Shown here: one piece after another, positions 33,890 through 43,712 of the stretch | How the letters are laid out: each line of letters begins with the position of its first letter | Numbering within the stretch: the first letter of the stretch is position 1 | DNA from: Bacillota bacterium | GTDB lineage: Bacteria; Bacillota; Clostridia; Peptostreptococcales; Acidaminobacteraceae | Direction: 5' to 3' | Assembly: GCA_030529225.1 (NCBI GenBank) | Contig: JAUMXH010000001.1 | Location: 102,801-166,800 of the forward strand | Length of the DNA stretch: 64,000 bases | The notes under the pieces: model-generated | What the model was told of the DNA's origin: nothing | Seen by the model: the letters and a program-made list of their open reading frames with translations, nothing else | Database searches by the model: none | Program-made: the position numbers and the translations under genes

Positions 33890-35024
33890 GTTTCACTATT
33901 TGGACAACGCGGCTACCACCAGGCTGTATCCTGACTTGATGGAAACCTTTCAAAAGTACTATTTAGAGGTCTTTGCAAACCCGTCTTCCCTTCATAAGGC
34001 GGGTTTGGAGGCGGAACGCGCTCTTACGAATTCCAGAAAATTGGTAGCCGGATTGATCGGGGCAAGGGAAGAGCAAATCATCTTTACTTCGGGTGCCAGC
34101 GAAGCGAACAACCTCGTCATCGCCAACGCCGCCTACAAGAGGGTCGAACCGATTATGATTACCACTAAAATCGAGCATTCCTCGGTAAAGAAAGCCCTCG
34201 ACTTTTATGCGAACAGCCACATCCACTACCTTGCGAACGATGCCGACGGCCTGATTTGCGACCGCTTTGACGCGGTTGAAATCGAGAGCGCCAACCTGAT
34301 CAGCATCATCATGGTCAACAATGAGATCGGGACCATACAAAATATCAAGGAGATCATCGCAAGGGTCAGAGCGCTCGGCTTTAAAGGGCTCTTCCACACC
34401 GATGCCACCCAGGCAGTCGGCAAGATTCCAATCGATGTCAAAGACCTCGATTGTGACTTTTTAACGGCATCTGCACACAAGTTCAAGGGGCCGAAGGGTG
34501 TCGGGTTTTTGTATTGCAAACATCCGGAGAAAATCAGGGCGATGATCTTGGGCGGCTCGCAGGAACACTGCAAGAGAGCCGGGACGGAGAACGTGGCCGG
34601 CATCTGCGTGATGGCCAAGGCGCTTTCAAAGGCCTGCAGCGACATGGAAGAGAATGCAAAAAGGGCGTCCGCGCTCAAGCAAAGAATCGCGGACTACGTA
34701 AAACAATCCTCTCACTTTGACTTGACCATAAACGAAGATGTGCCTCAGAGCCCTTATATTTTAAGTGTGCGTTCCGATTTGGCTCCTTCCGAGGTTCTGC
34801 TTCACGCCTTCGCGGAAAAGGGCATCTACCTCTCTTCGGGATCCGCCTGCAACAGCAACAACCCGTCAACTTCGAGCGTACTGGGCGCGATCGGAAAGGC
34901 TCCGGAGGCGAACACGGCGGTTCTGCGCATCAGCTTTGCGGCCGACAGCAAGGATGAGGATGTGGATGCCTTCCTCAAGGCGAGCGAGGAATTGGCCGAC
35001 CGATTTCAGTCCGTAAAAAAATAA
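33882..35024 (+). CDS. Cysteine desulfurase (NifS/IscS family, probably serving ThiI)
   Basis: A 380-residue PLP enzyme that takes sulfur from cysteine as a persulfide. The N-terminus [12 protein letters not shown], the PLP lysine in [10 protein letters not shown] and the catalytic cysteine in [11 protein letters not shown] (Cys323) are present. The start is TTG 33882, which overlaps the glyQS stop, with GAAAGG upstream; no ATG fits the family N-terminus. It lies directly before thiI, like the Bacillus NifZ-ThiI pair, so the most likely role is to load sulfur onto ThiI for 4-thiouridine in tRNA, rather than general Fe-S assembly. Confidence 0.93.
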   Translation: MDKFHYLDNAATTRLYPDLMETFQKYYLEVFANPSSLHKAGLEAERALTNSRKLVAGLIGAREEQIIFTSGASEANNLVIANAAYKRVEPIMITTKIEHSSVKKALDFYANSHIHYLANDADGLICDRFDAVEIESANLISIIMVNNEIGTIQNIKEIIARVRALGFKGLFHTDATQAVGKIPIDVKDLDCDFLTASAHKFKGPKGVGFLYCKHPEKIRAMILGGSQEHCKRAGTENVAGICVMAKALSKACSDMEENAKRASALKQRIADYVKQSSHFDLTINEDVPQSPYILSVRSDLAPSEVLLHAFAEKGIYLSSGSACNSNNPSTSSVLGAIGKAPEANTAVLRISFAADSKDEDVDAFLKASEELADRFQSVKK

Positions 35025-35055
35025 ACAGCAAGTCAGGTTAAGAATAAGGTGAATT

Positions 35056-36267
35056 ATGATAAAACTATTGGTCAGATATGGGGAGATATCTCTGAAAAAG
35101 AAGAACCAGGCGCGCTTTGTCGACGCTCTGTATACACAAATTGCAAAGGCGCTCAGTGAATTTCAGGATGTTAAAATCCACAAGTTTCACGGACGCTTCT
35201 TTGTCGATTGCAGAGCCGGAGACAAGGATGAGGTCTTCAAGCGATTGTCCAAGGTGTTCGGCCTGATTTCTTTTTCAGAGGTCATAGAGTCGGAGCTCGA
35301 CATGGAACAGATTGCGGAGGCGGCAATCAAGGTCATGGATTCCATCTTGGAAAGCAGAGAATCGATCACCTTCAAAGTGGAGTCAAGAAGGTCAAACAAG
35401 GGCTTTGCGCTCAATTCCCCGCAGATTTCCGCAAAGGTCGGCGGAGACCTCCTAAAGCACTTCAACAGTCGGAAACCGGGAACGCTCAAGGTGGACGTCC
35501 ACAATCCTGAGATTATCTTGGAGGTGGAGGTCAGGAACAGAGCCTATGTCTTCAGTTCCCACATCGAAGCCCAAGGCGGCATGCCTTACGGCACATCCGG
35601 AAGAGGCCTGGTCCTTCTTTCCGGCGGCATCGACAGCCCGGTAGCCCTCTATATGATGGCAAAGCGCGGCCTGTATGTGGAAGCCCTTCACTTTCACAGT
35701 CATCCCTACACGAGCCAAAGGGCGAGGGAGAAGGTGATTACCCTTGCCGAGAAGCTCTGTGACTACACCGGAGAGCTCAAGATGCACTTCATCAACATCG
35801 CCAAAATTCAAGAGGCGATCAACAAGCACTGTCCGTCTGAGGAGATGACTGTTTTATCCAGACGCTTTATGATGCGAATCGCAAGCATCATCGCGGAGAG
35901 AAATCATTTGGCTTGCCTGGTCACCGGGGAATCCCTGGCGCAGGTTGCCTCTCAGACCTTGGAGGGGATGATTGTCATTGAGGATGCGGCCAAGCTTCCG
36001 ATTTTCAAACCCTTGATTGCCTTTGACAAACGGGATACGGTAAAACTTTCACAAGACATTGATTGTTTTAACACCTCCATTTTGCCGTTTGAAGACTGCT
36101 GCACCGTCTTTCTTCCGGAACGAGTTGTGACCAGGCCGAGACTCGACAAAATCAAAGAGTCGGAAGCTCTCATGGATGTGGAAGAACTGCTCGCGCTTGC
36201 CTTGGATTCCTACGAGACGATGACGGTGCAGCGAAAGCGCATGTCGGACATCGAAGGGGAAATCTGA
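35056..36267 (+). CDS. thiI: tRNA 4-thiouridine synthase ThiI
   Basis: A 403-residue enzyme that adenylates and thiolates U8 of tRNA and can supply sulfur for thiamine. It has an N-terminal ferredoxin-like/THUMP region (residues 1-165) and a PP-loop ATPase domain with LSGGIDSPVALYMM starting near Ser189. The E. coli-type C-terminal rhodanese domain is absent, which agrees with reliance on the neighbouring desulfurase, as in Bacillus. CCTVFLPE near residue 350 is the conserved cysteine segment. It ends in TGA, which shows that TGA is used as a normal stop in this genome. Confidence 0.95.
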   Translation: MIKLLVRYGEISLKKKNQARFVDALYTQIAKALSEFQDVKIHKFHGRFFVDCRAGDKDEVFKRLSKVFGLISFSEVIESELDMEQIAEAAIKVMDSILESRESITFKVESRRSNKGFALNSPQISAKVGGDLLKHFNSRKPGTLKVDVHNPEIILEVEVRNRAYVFSSHIEAQGGMPYGTSGRGLVLLSGGIDSPVALYMMAKRGLYVEALHFHSHPYTSQRAREKVITLAEKLCDYTGELKMHFINIAKIQEAINKHCPSEEMTVLSRRFMMRIASIIAERNHLACLVTGESLAQVASQTLEGMIVIEDAAKLPIFKPLIAFDKRDTVKLSQDIDCFNTSILPFEDCCTVFLPERVVTRPRLDKIKESEALMDVEELLALALDSYETMTVQRKRMSDIEGEI

Positions 36268-36282
36268 TTGCGCGTTTTTTGC

Positions 36283-36311
36283 TTGTTAATGCAGAGTTTG
36301 CATAGTATAAT
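36283..36311 (+). promoter_or_regulatory. Promoter of the Gls24-fakA-recG operon
   Basis: TTGTTA (36283-36288), 17-base spacer, TATAAT (36306-36311), 45 bases before the GTG start of the Gls24-family gene. Confidence 0.72.
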
Positions 36312-36356
36312 GAATCTGCGGACTTTATACTTGTTTGGAATGAAAAGGAGAGAGAA

Positions 36357-36713
36357 GTGGCTATTATTTTAAAAAATGAACTTGGAAACATAAAAATACG
36401 AAAAGATGTAGTTTCTCAAATTGCGGGTGCTTCTGCCATCGAATGTTACGGTCTCGTGGGAATGGTTTCCTTCGGGCATACGGGAGATATCGTTCGACTT
36501 TTAAAGAGGGATCAACTCTCAAAAGGGGTAAAGATAGAGGAGACAAGCGACGGAATCGTGATTACCTTGGGGGTCGTGATTCAATTCGCCACAAAAATTT
36601 CCGTCGTCGCCGAGAATATTATCAGTCAAGTGAAGTACAATGTGGAAAAGCAGGCGGGAGTAAAGGTGAGCAGAGTCAATATCAATATTGAAAGCGTGAG
36701 GGTACAAAACTGA
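36357..36713 (+). CDS. Asp23/Gls24 family envelope stress protein
   Basis: A 118-residue Asp23/Gls24 (YloU-type) protein. The core (IAGASAIECYGLVGMVSFG, then VTLGVVIQFATKI and VAENIISQVKYNVEKQAGV) is typical. These small proteins associate with the membrane in Firmicutes and are linked to envelope stress; this short form accompanies fakA in conserved gene order. The start is GTG 36357 with AAGGAG six bases upstream. FakA begins 53 bases after its stop. Confidence 0.93.
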   Translation: MAIILKNELGNIKIRKDVVSQIAGASAIECYGLVGMVSFGHTGDIVRLLKRDQLSKGVKIEETSDGIVITLGVVIQFATKISVVAENIISQVKYNVEKQAGVKVSRVNINIESVRVQN

Positions 36714-36766
36714 TTCGCTCATTTTTAAGTTGCTTTCATGAATTTGTATTTTTAAGGAGATAAAAT

Positions 36767-38398
36767 TTGAAAACTGTAAAGATAGATGCAAGACTGTTGT
36801 TTAACATGTTTGCGCACAGCACAATAAAACTTGCCGAGAATAAAGAAAAAGTGGATGCCCTTAACGTGTTCCCTGTTCCGGACGGCGATACCGGTACAAA
36901 TATGTCACTTACGATGAGTCAAGCTCTTGAGGAAATTTCCAAGCTGAACGACCCGGACTTGCCGACCCTCGTGAAAAGCATTTCCAAAGGATGCCTAATC
37001 GGCGCCAGAGGGAACTCGGGTGTCATCCTGTCTCAAATTTTCAGAGGTTTTGCAAACGCGTTGGCGGACAAGAACAGCATTTCGGTTAAAGAATTCGCCG
37101 ACGCCCTGTTGATGAGCAGCGTCACTGCCTACAAGGCCGTATTAAAGCCTGTGGAAGGCACCATCCTGACCGTGATTCGAGAGGTCGCCGAGTCTGCAGA
37201 AAAAATTGCCAAAGAGACAAACGACTTCAATATTTTCTTTGAAAAAATCGTGGAAGCCGGCAAGATATCGCTGGAAAATACACCCAACTTATTGGAACCG
37301 TTAAAAGAGGCGGGCGTTGTGGATTCCGGAGGAATGGGACTTTTGGTCATTATCAGCGGATTTTATGAGGCTTTGCAAGGAGTCAACGTGGATTTATCAA
37401 ACTTTGAATCAGGAAACAAGTTACCGAGCGAAATCCCGGTACAAAGTCACATCGACCCCGAAAACATCACCTTCACTTACTGTACCGAGTTTATCATTCA
37501 GGGAGATCGCGTAGAGGAATGTGATTTGAAACCCTTCATCTTGGATATCGGCGACAGTGTCGTGTATGTTCCGGACGGAGACATCCTCAAGGTACACGTG
37601 CATACCGACAAGCCGGGAGAGGTTTTGACCAAGGCCTTGGAATACGGGCACATCATCAAAACCAAGATTGAAAATATGAGGTTGCAGCACAGCGAGATCC
37701 TCGCAAGGTCCGAGGGGGCTTCACCGGCGCCGAAGGAAAGCAAGAAGAATGCCTTCCTGGCAGTATGCTCCGGAGTCGGCATTTCGGATATCCTGAGCTC
37801 TATGGGCATAGACGCCTTGATTGAGGGTGGACAGACGATGAATCCTTCGACCAATGACTTCCTGGAAGCAATCGAGACCATCAACGCGGAAAACATCTTT
37901 ATTTTCCCGAACAACTCGAACATTATTTTGGCCGCAAATCAAGCCGCGGAGCTTTCGGACAAACATATTTTGGTAGTTCCTACCAAGACCGTTCCGCAGT
38001 GTATTACCGCGATGTTTTCGTACGATGAAGAGGCGGAGGCCGAAGAGAATCTCCAAACCTTCCGGGAGGAGATTCAAAAAGTAAAAACCCTACAGATTAC
38101 GCACGCGGTCAGAGACACACAGATTGGCAGTCTGGAAATCAAAGAGGGCGATTACCTGGGTATCGCCGATGGAGAGATCATCTACAGCGATACAGGAATT
38201 GGGGAGACGATTTTGGAATCCTTGCAAAAGATTGTCGATGAGGATGCCGAGCTGATTTCCATTTATGTAGGCCAAGACATCCAAGAGGACGATGCGGAAG
38301 CTATTTTAGAAAAAATAGAAGAAGCCTTTGATCAGTGTGATGTAGAGATGAGAAGGGGAGAACAACCGGTATATTACTACATCATTTCTGTAGAATAA
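36767..38398 (+). CDS. fakA: Fatty acid kinase catalytic subunit FakA (DhaL/DAK2 family)
   Basis: A 543-residue cytoplasmic kinase that phosphorylates fatty acids bound to FakB (DegV) proteins for entry into phospholipid synthesis. The N-terminal DhaL domain has the nucleotide/Mg motif NVFPVPDGDTGTNMSLTM and GARGNSGVILSQIFRG. The central and C-terminal (DegV-like/DAK1_2) domains are present, giving the full YloV length. The start is TTG 36767 with AAGGAG upstream. It sits in the widespread Firmicutes order Gls24-fakA-recG, with recG three bases downstream. Confidence 0.94.
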   Translation: MKTVKIDARLLFNMFAHSTIKLAENKEKVDALNVFPVPDGDTGTNMSLTMSQALEEISKLNDPDLPTLVKSISKGCLIGARGNSGVILSQIFRGFANALADKNSISVKEFADALLMSSVTAYKAVLKPVEGTILTVIREVAESAEKIAKETNDFNIFFEKIVEAGKISLENTPNLLEPLKEAGVVDSGGMGLLVIISGFYEALQGVNVDLSNFESGNKLPSEIPVQSHIDPENITFTYCTEFIIQGDRVEECDLKPFILDIGDSVVYVPDGDILKVHVHTDKPGEVLTKALEYGHIIKTKIENMRLQHSEILARSEGASPAPKESKKNAFLAVCSGVGISDILSSMGIDALIEGGQTMNPSTNDFLEAIETINAENIFIFPNNSNIILAANQAAELSDKHILVVPTKTVPQCITAMFSYDEEAEAEENLQTFREEIQKVKTLQITHAVRDTQIGSLEIKEGDYLGIADGEIIYSDTGIGETILESLQKIVDEDAELISIYVGQDIQEDDAEAILEKIEEAFDQCDVEMRRGEQPVYYYIISVE

Positions 38399-38401
38399 GA
38401 T

Positions 38402-40345
38402 ATGTTACAGCAATCGATAAAAATACTAAAGGGTATAGGTGGCAAAAAAGCTGAATTTTTTGCAAATCTTGGAGTCCACACGCTCCAAGATTTGTTGCAT
38501 CTGTACCCTTTGCGTTATGAAGATTTAAGACGGCCGACGCCGATTTCGGAACTCCGAAACGACGAGAGTGCAGTCTTCCTGGCCAGGGTCGATGGCTTTG
38601 AGCAAAGCGTTTCTTCCGGCGGAAAAAAGATGATACGTGCCAAACTGGCCTATGACGGTTCAAGCGTGCAAGCCCTCTTTGTTCACATGCCCTACCTGCA
38701 AAACCTCCTGAAAAAAGGAGAGATTTACTGGTTTTACGGAAAAGTAAGCGTAAACGGAAGCTTCAGAACCCTCTTTCACCCCGAATTCTACGCCTATTCG
38801 GAGTATCCGAACGGACTCGGCATTAAGCCGGTCTATCCGCTGAGCCGGGACCTGAAACAAAAGGATGTCAGAAATGCGGTGGAATCCTGTAAAAACCTGT
38901 TTCAGATGATTGCCGATCCGATTCCGGATGAGGTTCTGTCTCAATTTTCCATGATCAGCAAGGCCGAAGCCCTGTCTTTCGTACACTTTCCGGAAACTTT
39001 GGAAGAGATTGAAAAGGGCAGGTTCAGACTGAAATTTGAGGAGCTCTACCTGCAGCAAAAAAAAGTGTTTGAGGCCCGATTGGAACGTCAGCTCGAGAAG
39101 CGAAAACACTATTACAAGCCGCTTAGCGAGGAGGAACTCTTTTCTCTATTCGAGTTCGAACTCACTCCCTCCCAAAAATCCACCCTTCAGGAAGTAAAAA
39201 GAGACCTGGACGACTCGCTTTTGATGAGGCGTCTGGTCTTTGGCGATGTCGGTTCCGGAAAAACGGTGATTGCCATTGCAAGCTGTTATCTGGCCGTCAA
39301 GTCCGGTTTTCAGGCCTGTGTCATGGCGCCAACGGAAGTTTTGGCAAAGCAGCACTTTTTGGAATTTACGCAACGCTTGGGCGAGGCTTGCCGAATCGCT
39401 CTTTTTGTCTCTTCGGAGAAAAACAAAGAAGGCTTGGCAAAAGAACTTCGGGAGGGCAAAATCGATATCGCAATCGGCACCCATGCCCTGATTGAAGAAA
39501 AAATCGAGTTTAAAAACCTGGCGCTGGTCGTAACCGACGAGCAACACCGCTTCGGCGTGAGGCAGCGAAATCACCTGAAAGAAAAGGCGAAGAACGGGGC
39601 CGACGTTTTGTCTATGAGCGCGACGCCGATTCCCAGAACCCTTTCCATGGTCTATTACGGGGATATTGACATCTCCTACCTCACCGATATGCCGAAGGGC
39701 AGAAAAAAGGTCATCACCAAGTTCGTCGATGGAAATGACCAAAAAAGGAAGCTCTTAAAGTTTATCTATGACAGAGTTAAGAGTGGGGAACAGGCTTATT
39801 TTCTCGCGCCAAGAATCGATGATGACGAAGAAAAGACAAAGAGTTCGGTAGAAAAGATGTACCGCTATTTCAAGGGTATCTACAAGGACCTCTCGATCGG
39901 CGCCCTGCATGGGAAAATGAAGGCGGAAGAGAAAAACGCGGTCATGCAGGACTTTAAAGACGGCAAGGTGCAGATTCTGATTTCCACCACCGTGATTGAA
40001 GTCGGCGTAAACGTGCCGAATGCGACGATTATGTTGATCAGCAATATGGAATATTTTGGTCTCTCTCAGCTCCACCAGCTCAGAGGCAGGGTAGGAAGGT
40101 CGGACAAGCAGTCTTATTGTTTTTTGACGACGAGCAAGCCGTCGGATTTCGTCACTATGAGGGTCAAGGCAATGGAGACCTGCGACAACGGATTTGATAT
40201 TGCCGAGATGGATTTGAAACTGAGAGGCCCCGGCGAAATGTTAGGAAGCAGACAACACGGCTTTGAACGCTTCCGACTCGTCGATTACAGCAAGGACCAA
40301 GACTTGATTCATAGCATCCGAAGTATTTTTTCATCAAAAAAATAA
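38402..40345 (+). CDS. recG: ATP-dependent DNA helicase RecG
   Basis: RecG remodels stalled replication forks and branch-migrates junctions. The 647-residue protein has the N-terminal wedge/OB domain and two helicase lobes. Motif I is GDVGSGKTVIAIA (near residue 285), motif II is DEQHRFGVRQR (DExH), motif III is SMSATPIPRTL, then HGKMKAEEKN, and motifs V/VI end in QLRGRVGRSDKQSYCF. It is slightly shorter than average because the N-terminus is compact. It is followed by an RNA structure and a strong terminator at 40344-40475. Confidence 0.96.
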   Translation: MLQQSIKILKGIGGKKAEFFANLGVHTLQDLLHLYPLRYEDLRRPTPISELRNDESAVFLARVDGFEQSVSSGGKKMIRAKLAYDGSSVQALFVHMPYLQNLLKKGEIYWFYGKVSVNGSFRTLFHPEFYAYSEYPNGLGIKPVYPLSRDLKQKDVRNAVESCKNLFQMIADPIPDEVLSQFSMISKAEALSFVHFPETLEEIEKGRFRLKFEELYLQQKKVFEARLERQLEKRKHYYKPLSEEELFSLFEFELTPSQKSTLQEVKRDLDDSLLMRRLVFGDVGSGKTVIAIASCYLAVKSGFQACVMAPTEVLAKQHFLEFTQRLGEACRIALFVSSEKNKEGLAKELREGKIDIAIGTHALIEEKIEFKNLALVVTDEQHRFGVRQRNHLKEKAKNGADVLSMSATPIPRTLSMVYYGDIDISYLTDMPKGRKKVITKFVDGNDQKRKLLKFIYDRVKSGEQAYFLAPRIDDDEEKTKSSVEKMYRYFKGIYKDLSIGALHGKMKAEEKNAVMQDFKDGKVQILISTTVIEVGVNVPNATIMLISNMEYFGLSQLHQLRGRVGRSDKQSYCFLTTSKPSDFVTMRVKAMETCDNGFDIAEMDLKLRGPGEMLGSRQHGFERFRLVDYSKDQDLIHSIRSIFSSKK

Positions 40346-40428
40346 GTATTCCTTTCAGCGGCTAATAAAAAGCCCCTCGTTGCCGATATTCTTCTCAGCG
40401 AGTATGAAAGAAATAGAAAGTAATACTT
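40344..40428 (+). other. Three-way-junction RNA structure at the recG 3' end
   Basis: The outer stem AAGTATT...CTTTC (40344-40355) pairs with GAAAG...AATACTT (40416-40428). Inside are two hairpins: GGCT/AGCC (40360-40374) and CTCGTTG/CAGCGAG (40376-40402). It begins within the recG stop codon and ends just before the terminator. It may be an mRNA 3'-end stabiliser or a small structured RNA. I know no family that matches. Confidence 0.4.
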
Positions 40429-40431
40429 AGT

Positions 40432-40475
40432 GCAAAAGAGCATGTGGCCACACATGCTCTTTTGCTTTTTCTTTT
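40432..40475 (+). terminator. Strong intrinsic terminator of the recG operon
   Basis: A perfect 15-base stem, GCAAAAGAGCATGTG (40432-40446) with CACATGCTCTTTTGC (40451-40465), GCCA loop, then TTTTTCTTTTT. Confidence 0.95.
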
Positions 40476-40485
40476 TATCCGTTTG

Positions 40486-40494
40486 TGCTATAAT
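40486..40494 (+). promoter_or_regulatory. Extended -10 promoter of the SDR gene
   Basis: TGCTATAAT (40486-40494) lies 27 bases before the TTG start, giving a very short leader. Confidence 0.6.
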
Positions 40495-40521
40495 CGTCTT
40501 GGATCGGGAAAGGAGAAAAGA

Positions 40522-41256
40522 TTGGCCGCTAAAACTGTTGTCATTTCAGGTGCCGCGAGAGGAATCGGCAGGGCCTGCGCCGTCAGGTTTGCAAAGGAGG
40601 GATACAACCTCTCTCTTTGCACAAAAAACAATATCCCTCTACTGGAAGAACTGAGCCGGGAAGTTCAAAAATACGGCGCGCAGGTTTTGATCAAAGCCTG
40701 CGATGTATCCAAGTCCGGTGAAGTGGAAGATTGGATTCAAGATACGCTCAGATGCTTCGGCAGCATAGATGTATTGGTCAGCAATGCCGGACTTTCACTC
40801 TATTCTCTGCTCGTTCACACGAGTGAAGAGGACTACGACACCCTGATGAACACCAACCTGAAAGGGGCTTTTTTATTGTCCAAATCCGTGTATGACAGTA
40901 TGGTCTCTCAAAAGTCCGGTTCCATCATCTTCGTATCTTCCGTTTGGGGAAAGTACGGCGCCTCCTTTGAATCGGTCTACGCCGCTTCCAAAGCGGGATT
41001 GATGGCCCTGTCCAAGTCCCTCGCAAAAGAACTGGCCCCCTCCAAGATCCGGGTCAACACCGTTCTGGCCGGAGCGGTGGAAACCGACATGCTGAAGCCG
41101 CTGAGCGAAGCGGAAAAAAGAGCGCTGTCGGAAGAAATTGGCCTCCAAAGAATCGGAACGGCCGAAGAAGTAGCGGACGCAGTCTACTTTTTGTCATCGG
41201 AGCGGGCCTCTTATATCACCGGTGCCGAGTTGAACGTGGACGGCGGATTTTATTAA
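40522..41256 (+). CDS. Short-chain dehydrogenase/reductase, FabG/YmfI-like
   Basis: A 244-residue NAD(P)-dependent oxidoreductase. It has the cofactor motif SGAARGIGRACAVRFA, NAG at NAGLSLYS, and the catalytic Ser/Tyr/Lys in SSVWGKYGASFESVYAASKAG. The C-terminus is YITGAELNVDGGFY. The SSxWGxxGASxExxYxASK form is closer to YmfI (the EF-P 5-aminopentanone reductase group) than to housekeeping FabG, so a role in EF-P lysine modification is possible. The start is TTG 40522 with AAAGGAG seven bases upstream. The longer in-frame form would begin inside the recG terminator and is rejected. It probably stands alone. Confidence 0.82.
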   Translation: MAAKTVVISGAARGIGRACAVRFAKEGYNLSLCTKNNIPLLEELSREVQKYGAQVLIKACDVSKSGEVEDWIQDTLRCFGSIDVLVSNAGLSLYSLLVHTSEEDYDTLMNTNLKGAFLLSKSVYDSMVSQKSGSIIFVSSVWGKYGASFESVYAASKAGLMALSKSLAKELAPSKIRVNTVLAGAVETDMLKPLSEAEKRALSEEIGLQRIGTAEEVADAVYFLSSERASYITGAELNVDGGFY

Positions 41257-41287
41257 GCGACGGGCAAATGGTTTCAATCTTGTACCC

Positions 41288-41316
41288 TTTACTAGACATG
41301 GATAATGAGGTATAAT
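41288..41316 (+). promoter_or_regulatory. Promoter of the maf-radC-mre-min cluster
   Basis: TTTACT (41288-41293), 17-base spacer, TATAAT (41311-41316), 34 bases before the maf start. Confidence 0.6.
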
Positions 41317-41349
41317 AACTTTGTTAATTTTTTAGAAGGAAGTAAGTCG

Positions 41350-41970
41350 ATGAACTATTTTTTGGCCTCACAATCACCGAGGAGAAGAGAACTTTTAAAA
41401 TACCTCTTGGATGACTTTGTATCTTACAGCTCGGATATATCGGAGACACTCTCGAACGGCGGAGAACAGGATATCGAGGCCCAACTGATGTCCCTGGCCT
41501 TTCAGAAGGCCTTTGCTCTGGAGCAAAGACTCCGAACGGAGTCAAAAATAGAGAAGGGAGACCTTGTCATCGGCTCGGATACCATCGTCCTGACCGATCG
41601 CATCATGGAGAAGCCGAAGGATGAGGAGGATGCCTTTGCGATGCTCACCGCTCTGAGCGGAAGGGAGCACACGGTGCTGACCTCGATTGCCGTCATCAAG
41701 AGCGGCTGTGACCAAAGCATCGTAGATATATCAAGAACCAAGGTGTATTTCAGGAACTTATCGCCACAGGAGATTCGAGACTACATCGCGAGCGGCGAAC
41801 CGATGGACAAGGCCGGAAGCTACGGCATCCAAGGCAAGGGTGCGAAGCTGATTCATCGCATAGAAGGTGATTTTTACGCAGTCATGGGACTCCCGATCTC
41901 CCTCTTGTATGAAATCTTGAAACGATTGGACGCGGAAACGGGATCCGAAGGAGGATCGGAGCGTGAATAA
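41350..41970 (+). CDS. maf: Maf family nucleotide pyrophosphatase
   Basis: A 206-residue house-cleaning enzyme that hydrolyses non-canonical or excess nucleoside triphosphates (dTTP/UTP or modified nucleotides). The N-terminal ASQSPRRRELLKYL signature is present, as are SDTIVLTDRIMEKP and AGSYGIQGKGA with the catalytic Asp region. ATG 41350 gives this canonical start with AAGGAAG upstream; a longer in-frame form includes the -10 region. It begins the conserved maf-radC-mreBCD order and its stop overlaps radC by eight bases. Confidence 0.94.
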   Translation: MNYFLASQSPRRRELLKYLLDDFVSYSSDISETLSNGGEQDIEAQLMSLAFQKAFALEQRLRTESKIEKGDLVIGSDTIVLTDRIMEKPKDEEDAFAMLTALSGREHTVLTSIAVIKSGCDQSIVDISRTKVYFRNLSPQEIRDYIASGEPMDKAGSYGIQGKGAKLIHRIEGDFYAVMGLPISLLYEILKRLDAETGSEGGSERE

Positions 41971-42649
41971 ATCCGGAAAAATAGAGGGCTATCTTACCGA
42001 AGAAATGCCGATTGAGCGCCTCGTAACGAACGGTCCCCAGAGTCTCTCCACCACAGAACTGCTCTCGATTGTCCTGGGCATCGGCACAAAGGGCATCAAC
42101 GTAGTGGAGCTGAGCAGGGAGATTTTAAGCGCGAGCGGGGGCCTCAAGGAACTGAGCAAACAGAAATTTGAACAACTGATGCAAGTCAAAGGGGTCGGAA
42201 GAAGCAAGGCTGCCAAATTGCTTGCGACCTTTGAACTTGCGAGACGCCTGGATGAGATTACGCTGAAGGACAGGCCGATGGGAAACAGTCCGGACGCGAT
42301 TTACGAGTACGCAAAGTACAAACTCAGATTCAAAGACCGAGAGCATTTTCTGGTCCTGCTGCTGAACACCAAGCACGAAATTATCTCGCATGATTTGGTT
42401 TCCATCGGCACCGGCGACAGAACCTTTGCGGAACCCAAGGAGGTCTTTAAGTTGGCTCTACAAGTCGGCGCCTATGCGATTTGTGTTTGCCACAATCATC
42501 CGAGCGGCCACGTGAATCCGTCAAAGGCGGACCTTCACCTGACCGCGAGATTGGTCGAATCGGGCAATTTGCTCGGCATCCCGGTGCTCGACCACTTAAT
42601 CATTGGAGAAAACGACTATTATAGTTTAAAAGCGAATGGAGATATGTGA
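41963..42649 (+). CDS. radC: RadC family JAB-domain protein
   Basis: A 228-residue protein with an N-terminal helix-hairpin-helix region (VKGVGRSKAAKLLA) and a C-terminal MPN/JAMM metalloprotease-like domain with the metal motif CHNHPSGHVNPSKAD. The historical DNA-repair assignment is weak and the molecular function of chromosomal RadC is unsettled. The start is GTG 41963 after GGAGG, overlapping maf. Its place before mreB is conserved in Firmicutes. It ends in TGA. Confidence 0.95.
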   Translation: MNKSGKIEGYLTEEMPIERLVTNGPQSLSTTELLSIVLGIGTKGINVVELSREILSASGGLKELSKQKFEQLMQVKGVGRSKAAKLLATFELARRLDEITLKDRPMGNSPDAIYEYAKYKLRFKDREHFLVLLLNTKHEIISHDLVSIGTGDRTFAEPKEVFKLALQVGAYAICVCHNHPSGHVNPSKADLHLTARLVESGNLLGIPVLDHLIIGENDYYSLKANGDM

Positions 42650-42662
42650 AAGGAGAACGTAA

Positions 42663-43688
42663 ATGGCGTTCATGAATTTGTTTTCAACGTATTTGGGGAT
42701 AGACCTGGGTACCGCGAACACCCTCGTACATGTAAGGGGAAAGGGAATCGTATTGAGAGAGCCGTCTGTCGTTGCGATCGATGAGAATACCAAGGCGGTT
42801 TTGGCTGTCGGAGAAGAAGCGAAGCGCATGATCGGGAGAACTCCGGGCAACATCAAGGCGATCCGACCGTTGAGAGACGGTGTCATCGCCGACTTTGACG
42901 TGACACAAAAAATGCTGAGATACTTCATCAGCAAGGCGATTCCCGGCAAGTCTTTTTTCAGCAGCCCTAAAGTGGTGGTCGGTGTCCCTTCAGGGGTAAC
43001 GGAAGTGGAAAAAAGAGCGGTAGTAGAGGCCGCAATCAGCGCAGGGGCAAAGGAAGCCCTCCTTTTGGAAGAACCTATGGCAGCGGCAATCGGCGCCAAC
43101 CTTCCGGTTTCCGACCCTACCGGTTCTATGGTCGTCGACATCGGCGGCGGAACGACCGAAATTGCGGTCATTTCACTGGGCGGCATCGTGACCAGTAAAT
43201 CGATTCGAGTCGGCGGCGATGAACTCGATGAAGCAATTATGAGCTATATCAAAAAAGAATACAATCTGATGATCGGTGAACGAACAGCGGAGAGCATTAA
43301 AATGACCATCGGGTCTGCTTTCAGAAGCGATGAAATCGTATGCATGGAAGTGACCGGAAGGAACTTGGTGACGGGCCTTCCAAAAACTCTGAAAGTCTGC
43401 TCGGACGAGATTTTGGGAGCGATGAGCGAGCCGATCTATCAAATTCTGGAAGGAGTAAAGGCAACTCTGGAGCAAACCCAACCGGAGCTTTCTGCAGACA
43501 TCATGTTGCAAGGTATCGTTCTGACCGGTGGGGGCGCTCTTCTCGACGGCTTGGACAAGCTGATTGAATCGGAGACCAAGATTCCGATCTATATCGCGGA
43601 AAATGCTCTGGACTGCGTAGCCGAGGGTACCGCAAGATCGATTGAAGACTACGACATCCTCAAAAACGTGTTTCTCAGCACCGACTGA
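42663..43688 (+). CDS. mreB: Rod-shape-determining actin homologue MreB
   Basis: MreB filaments under the membrane guide the elongation peptidoglycan machine. The 341-residue protein has the actin phosphate-1 motif [13 protein letters not shown], the phosphate-2 motif [13 protein letters not shown] and the adenosine motif [12 protein letters not shown]. Length is normal. The start follows AAAGGAGAA. It is the first gene of mreBCD, 14 bases after radC, implying a rod-like or ovoid cell with MreB-directed growth. It ends in TGA. Confidence 0.97.
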   Translation: MAFMNLFSTYLGIDLGTANTLVHVRGKGIVLREPSVVAIDENTKAVLAVGEEAKRMIGRTPGNIKAIRPLRDGVIADFDVTQKMLRYFISKAIPGKSFFSSPKVVVGVPSGVTEVEKRAVVEAAISAGAKEALLLEEPMAAAIGANLPVSDPTGSMVVDIGGGTTEIAVISLGGIVTSKSIRVGGDELDEAIMSYIKKEYNLMIGERTAESIKMTIGSAFRSDEIVCMEVTGRNLVTGLPKTLKVCSDEILGAMSEPIYQILEGVKATLEQTQPELSADIMLQGIVLTGGGALLDGLDKLIESETKIPIYIAENALDCVAEGTARSIEDYDILKNVFLSTD

Positions 43689-43712
43689 TAAGAAGTAGCG
43701 AGTGGTAAAAAG

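Noticed and set aside
40444..40521. Longer N-terminus for the SDR protein
   Set aside because: It would start inside the recG terminator stem and cross the promoter -10; the TTG at 40522 has a good ribosome binding site and the correct Rossmann N-terminus.
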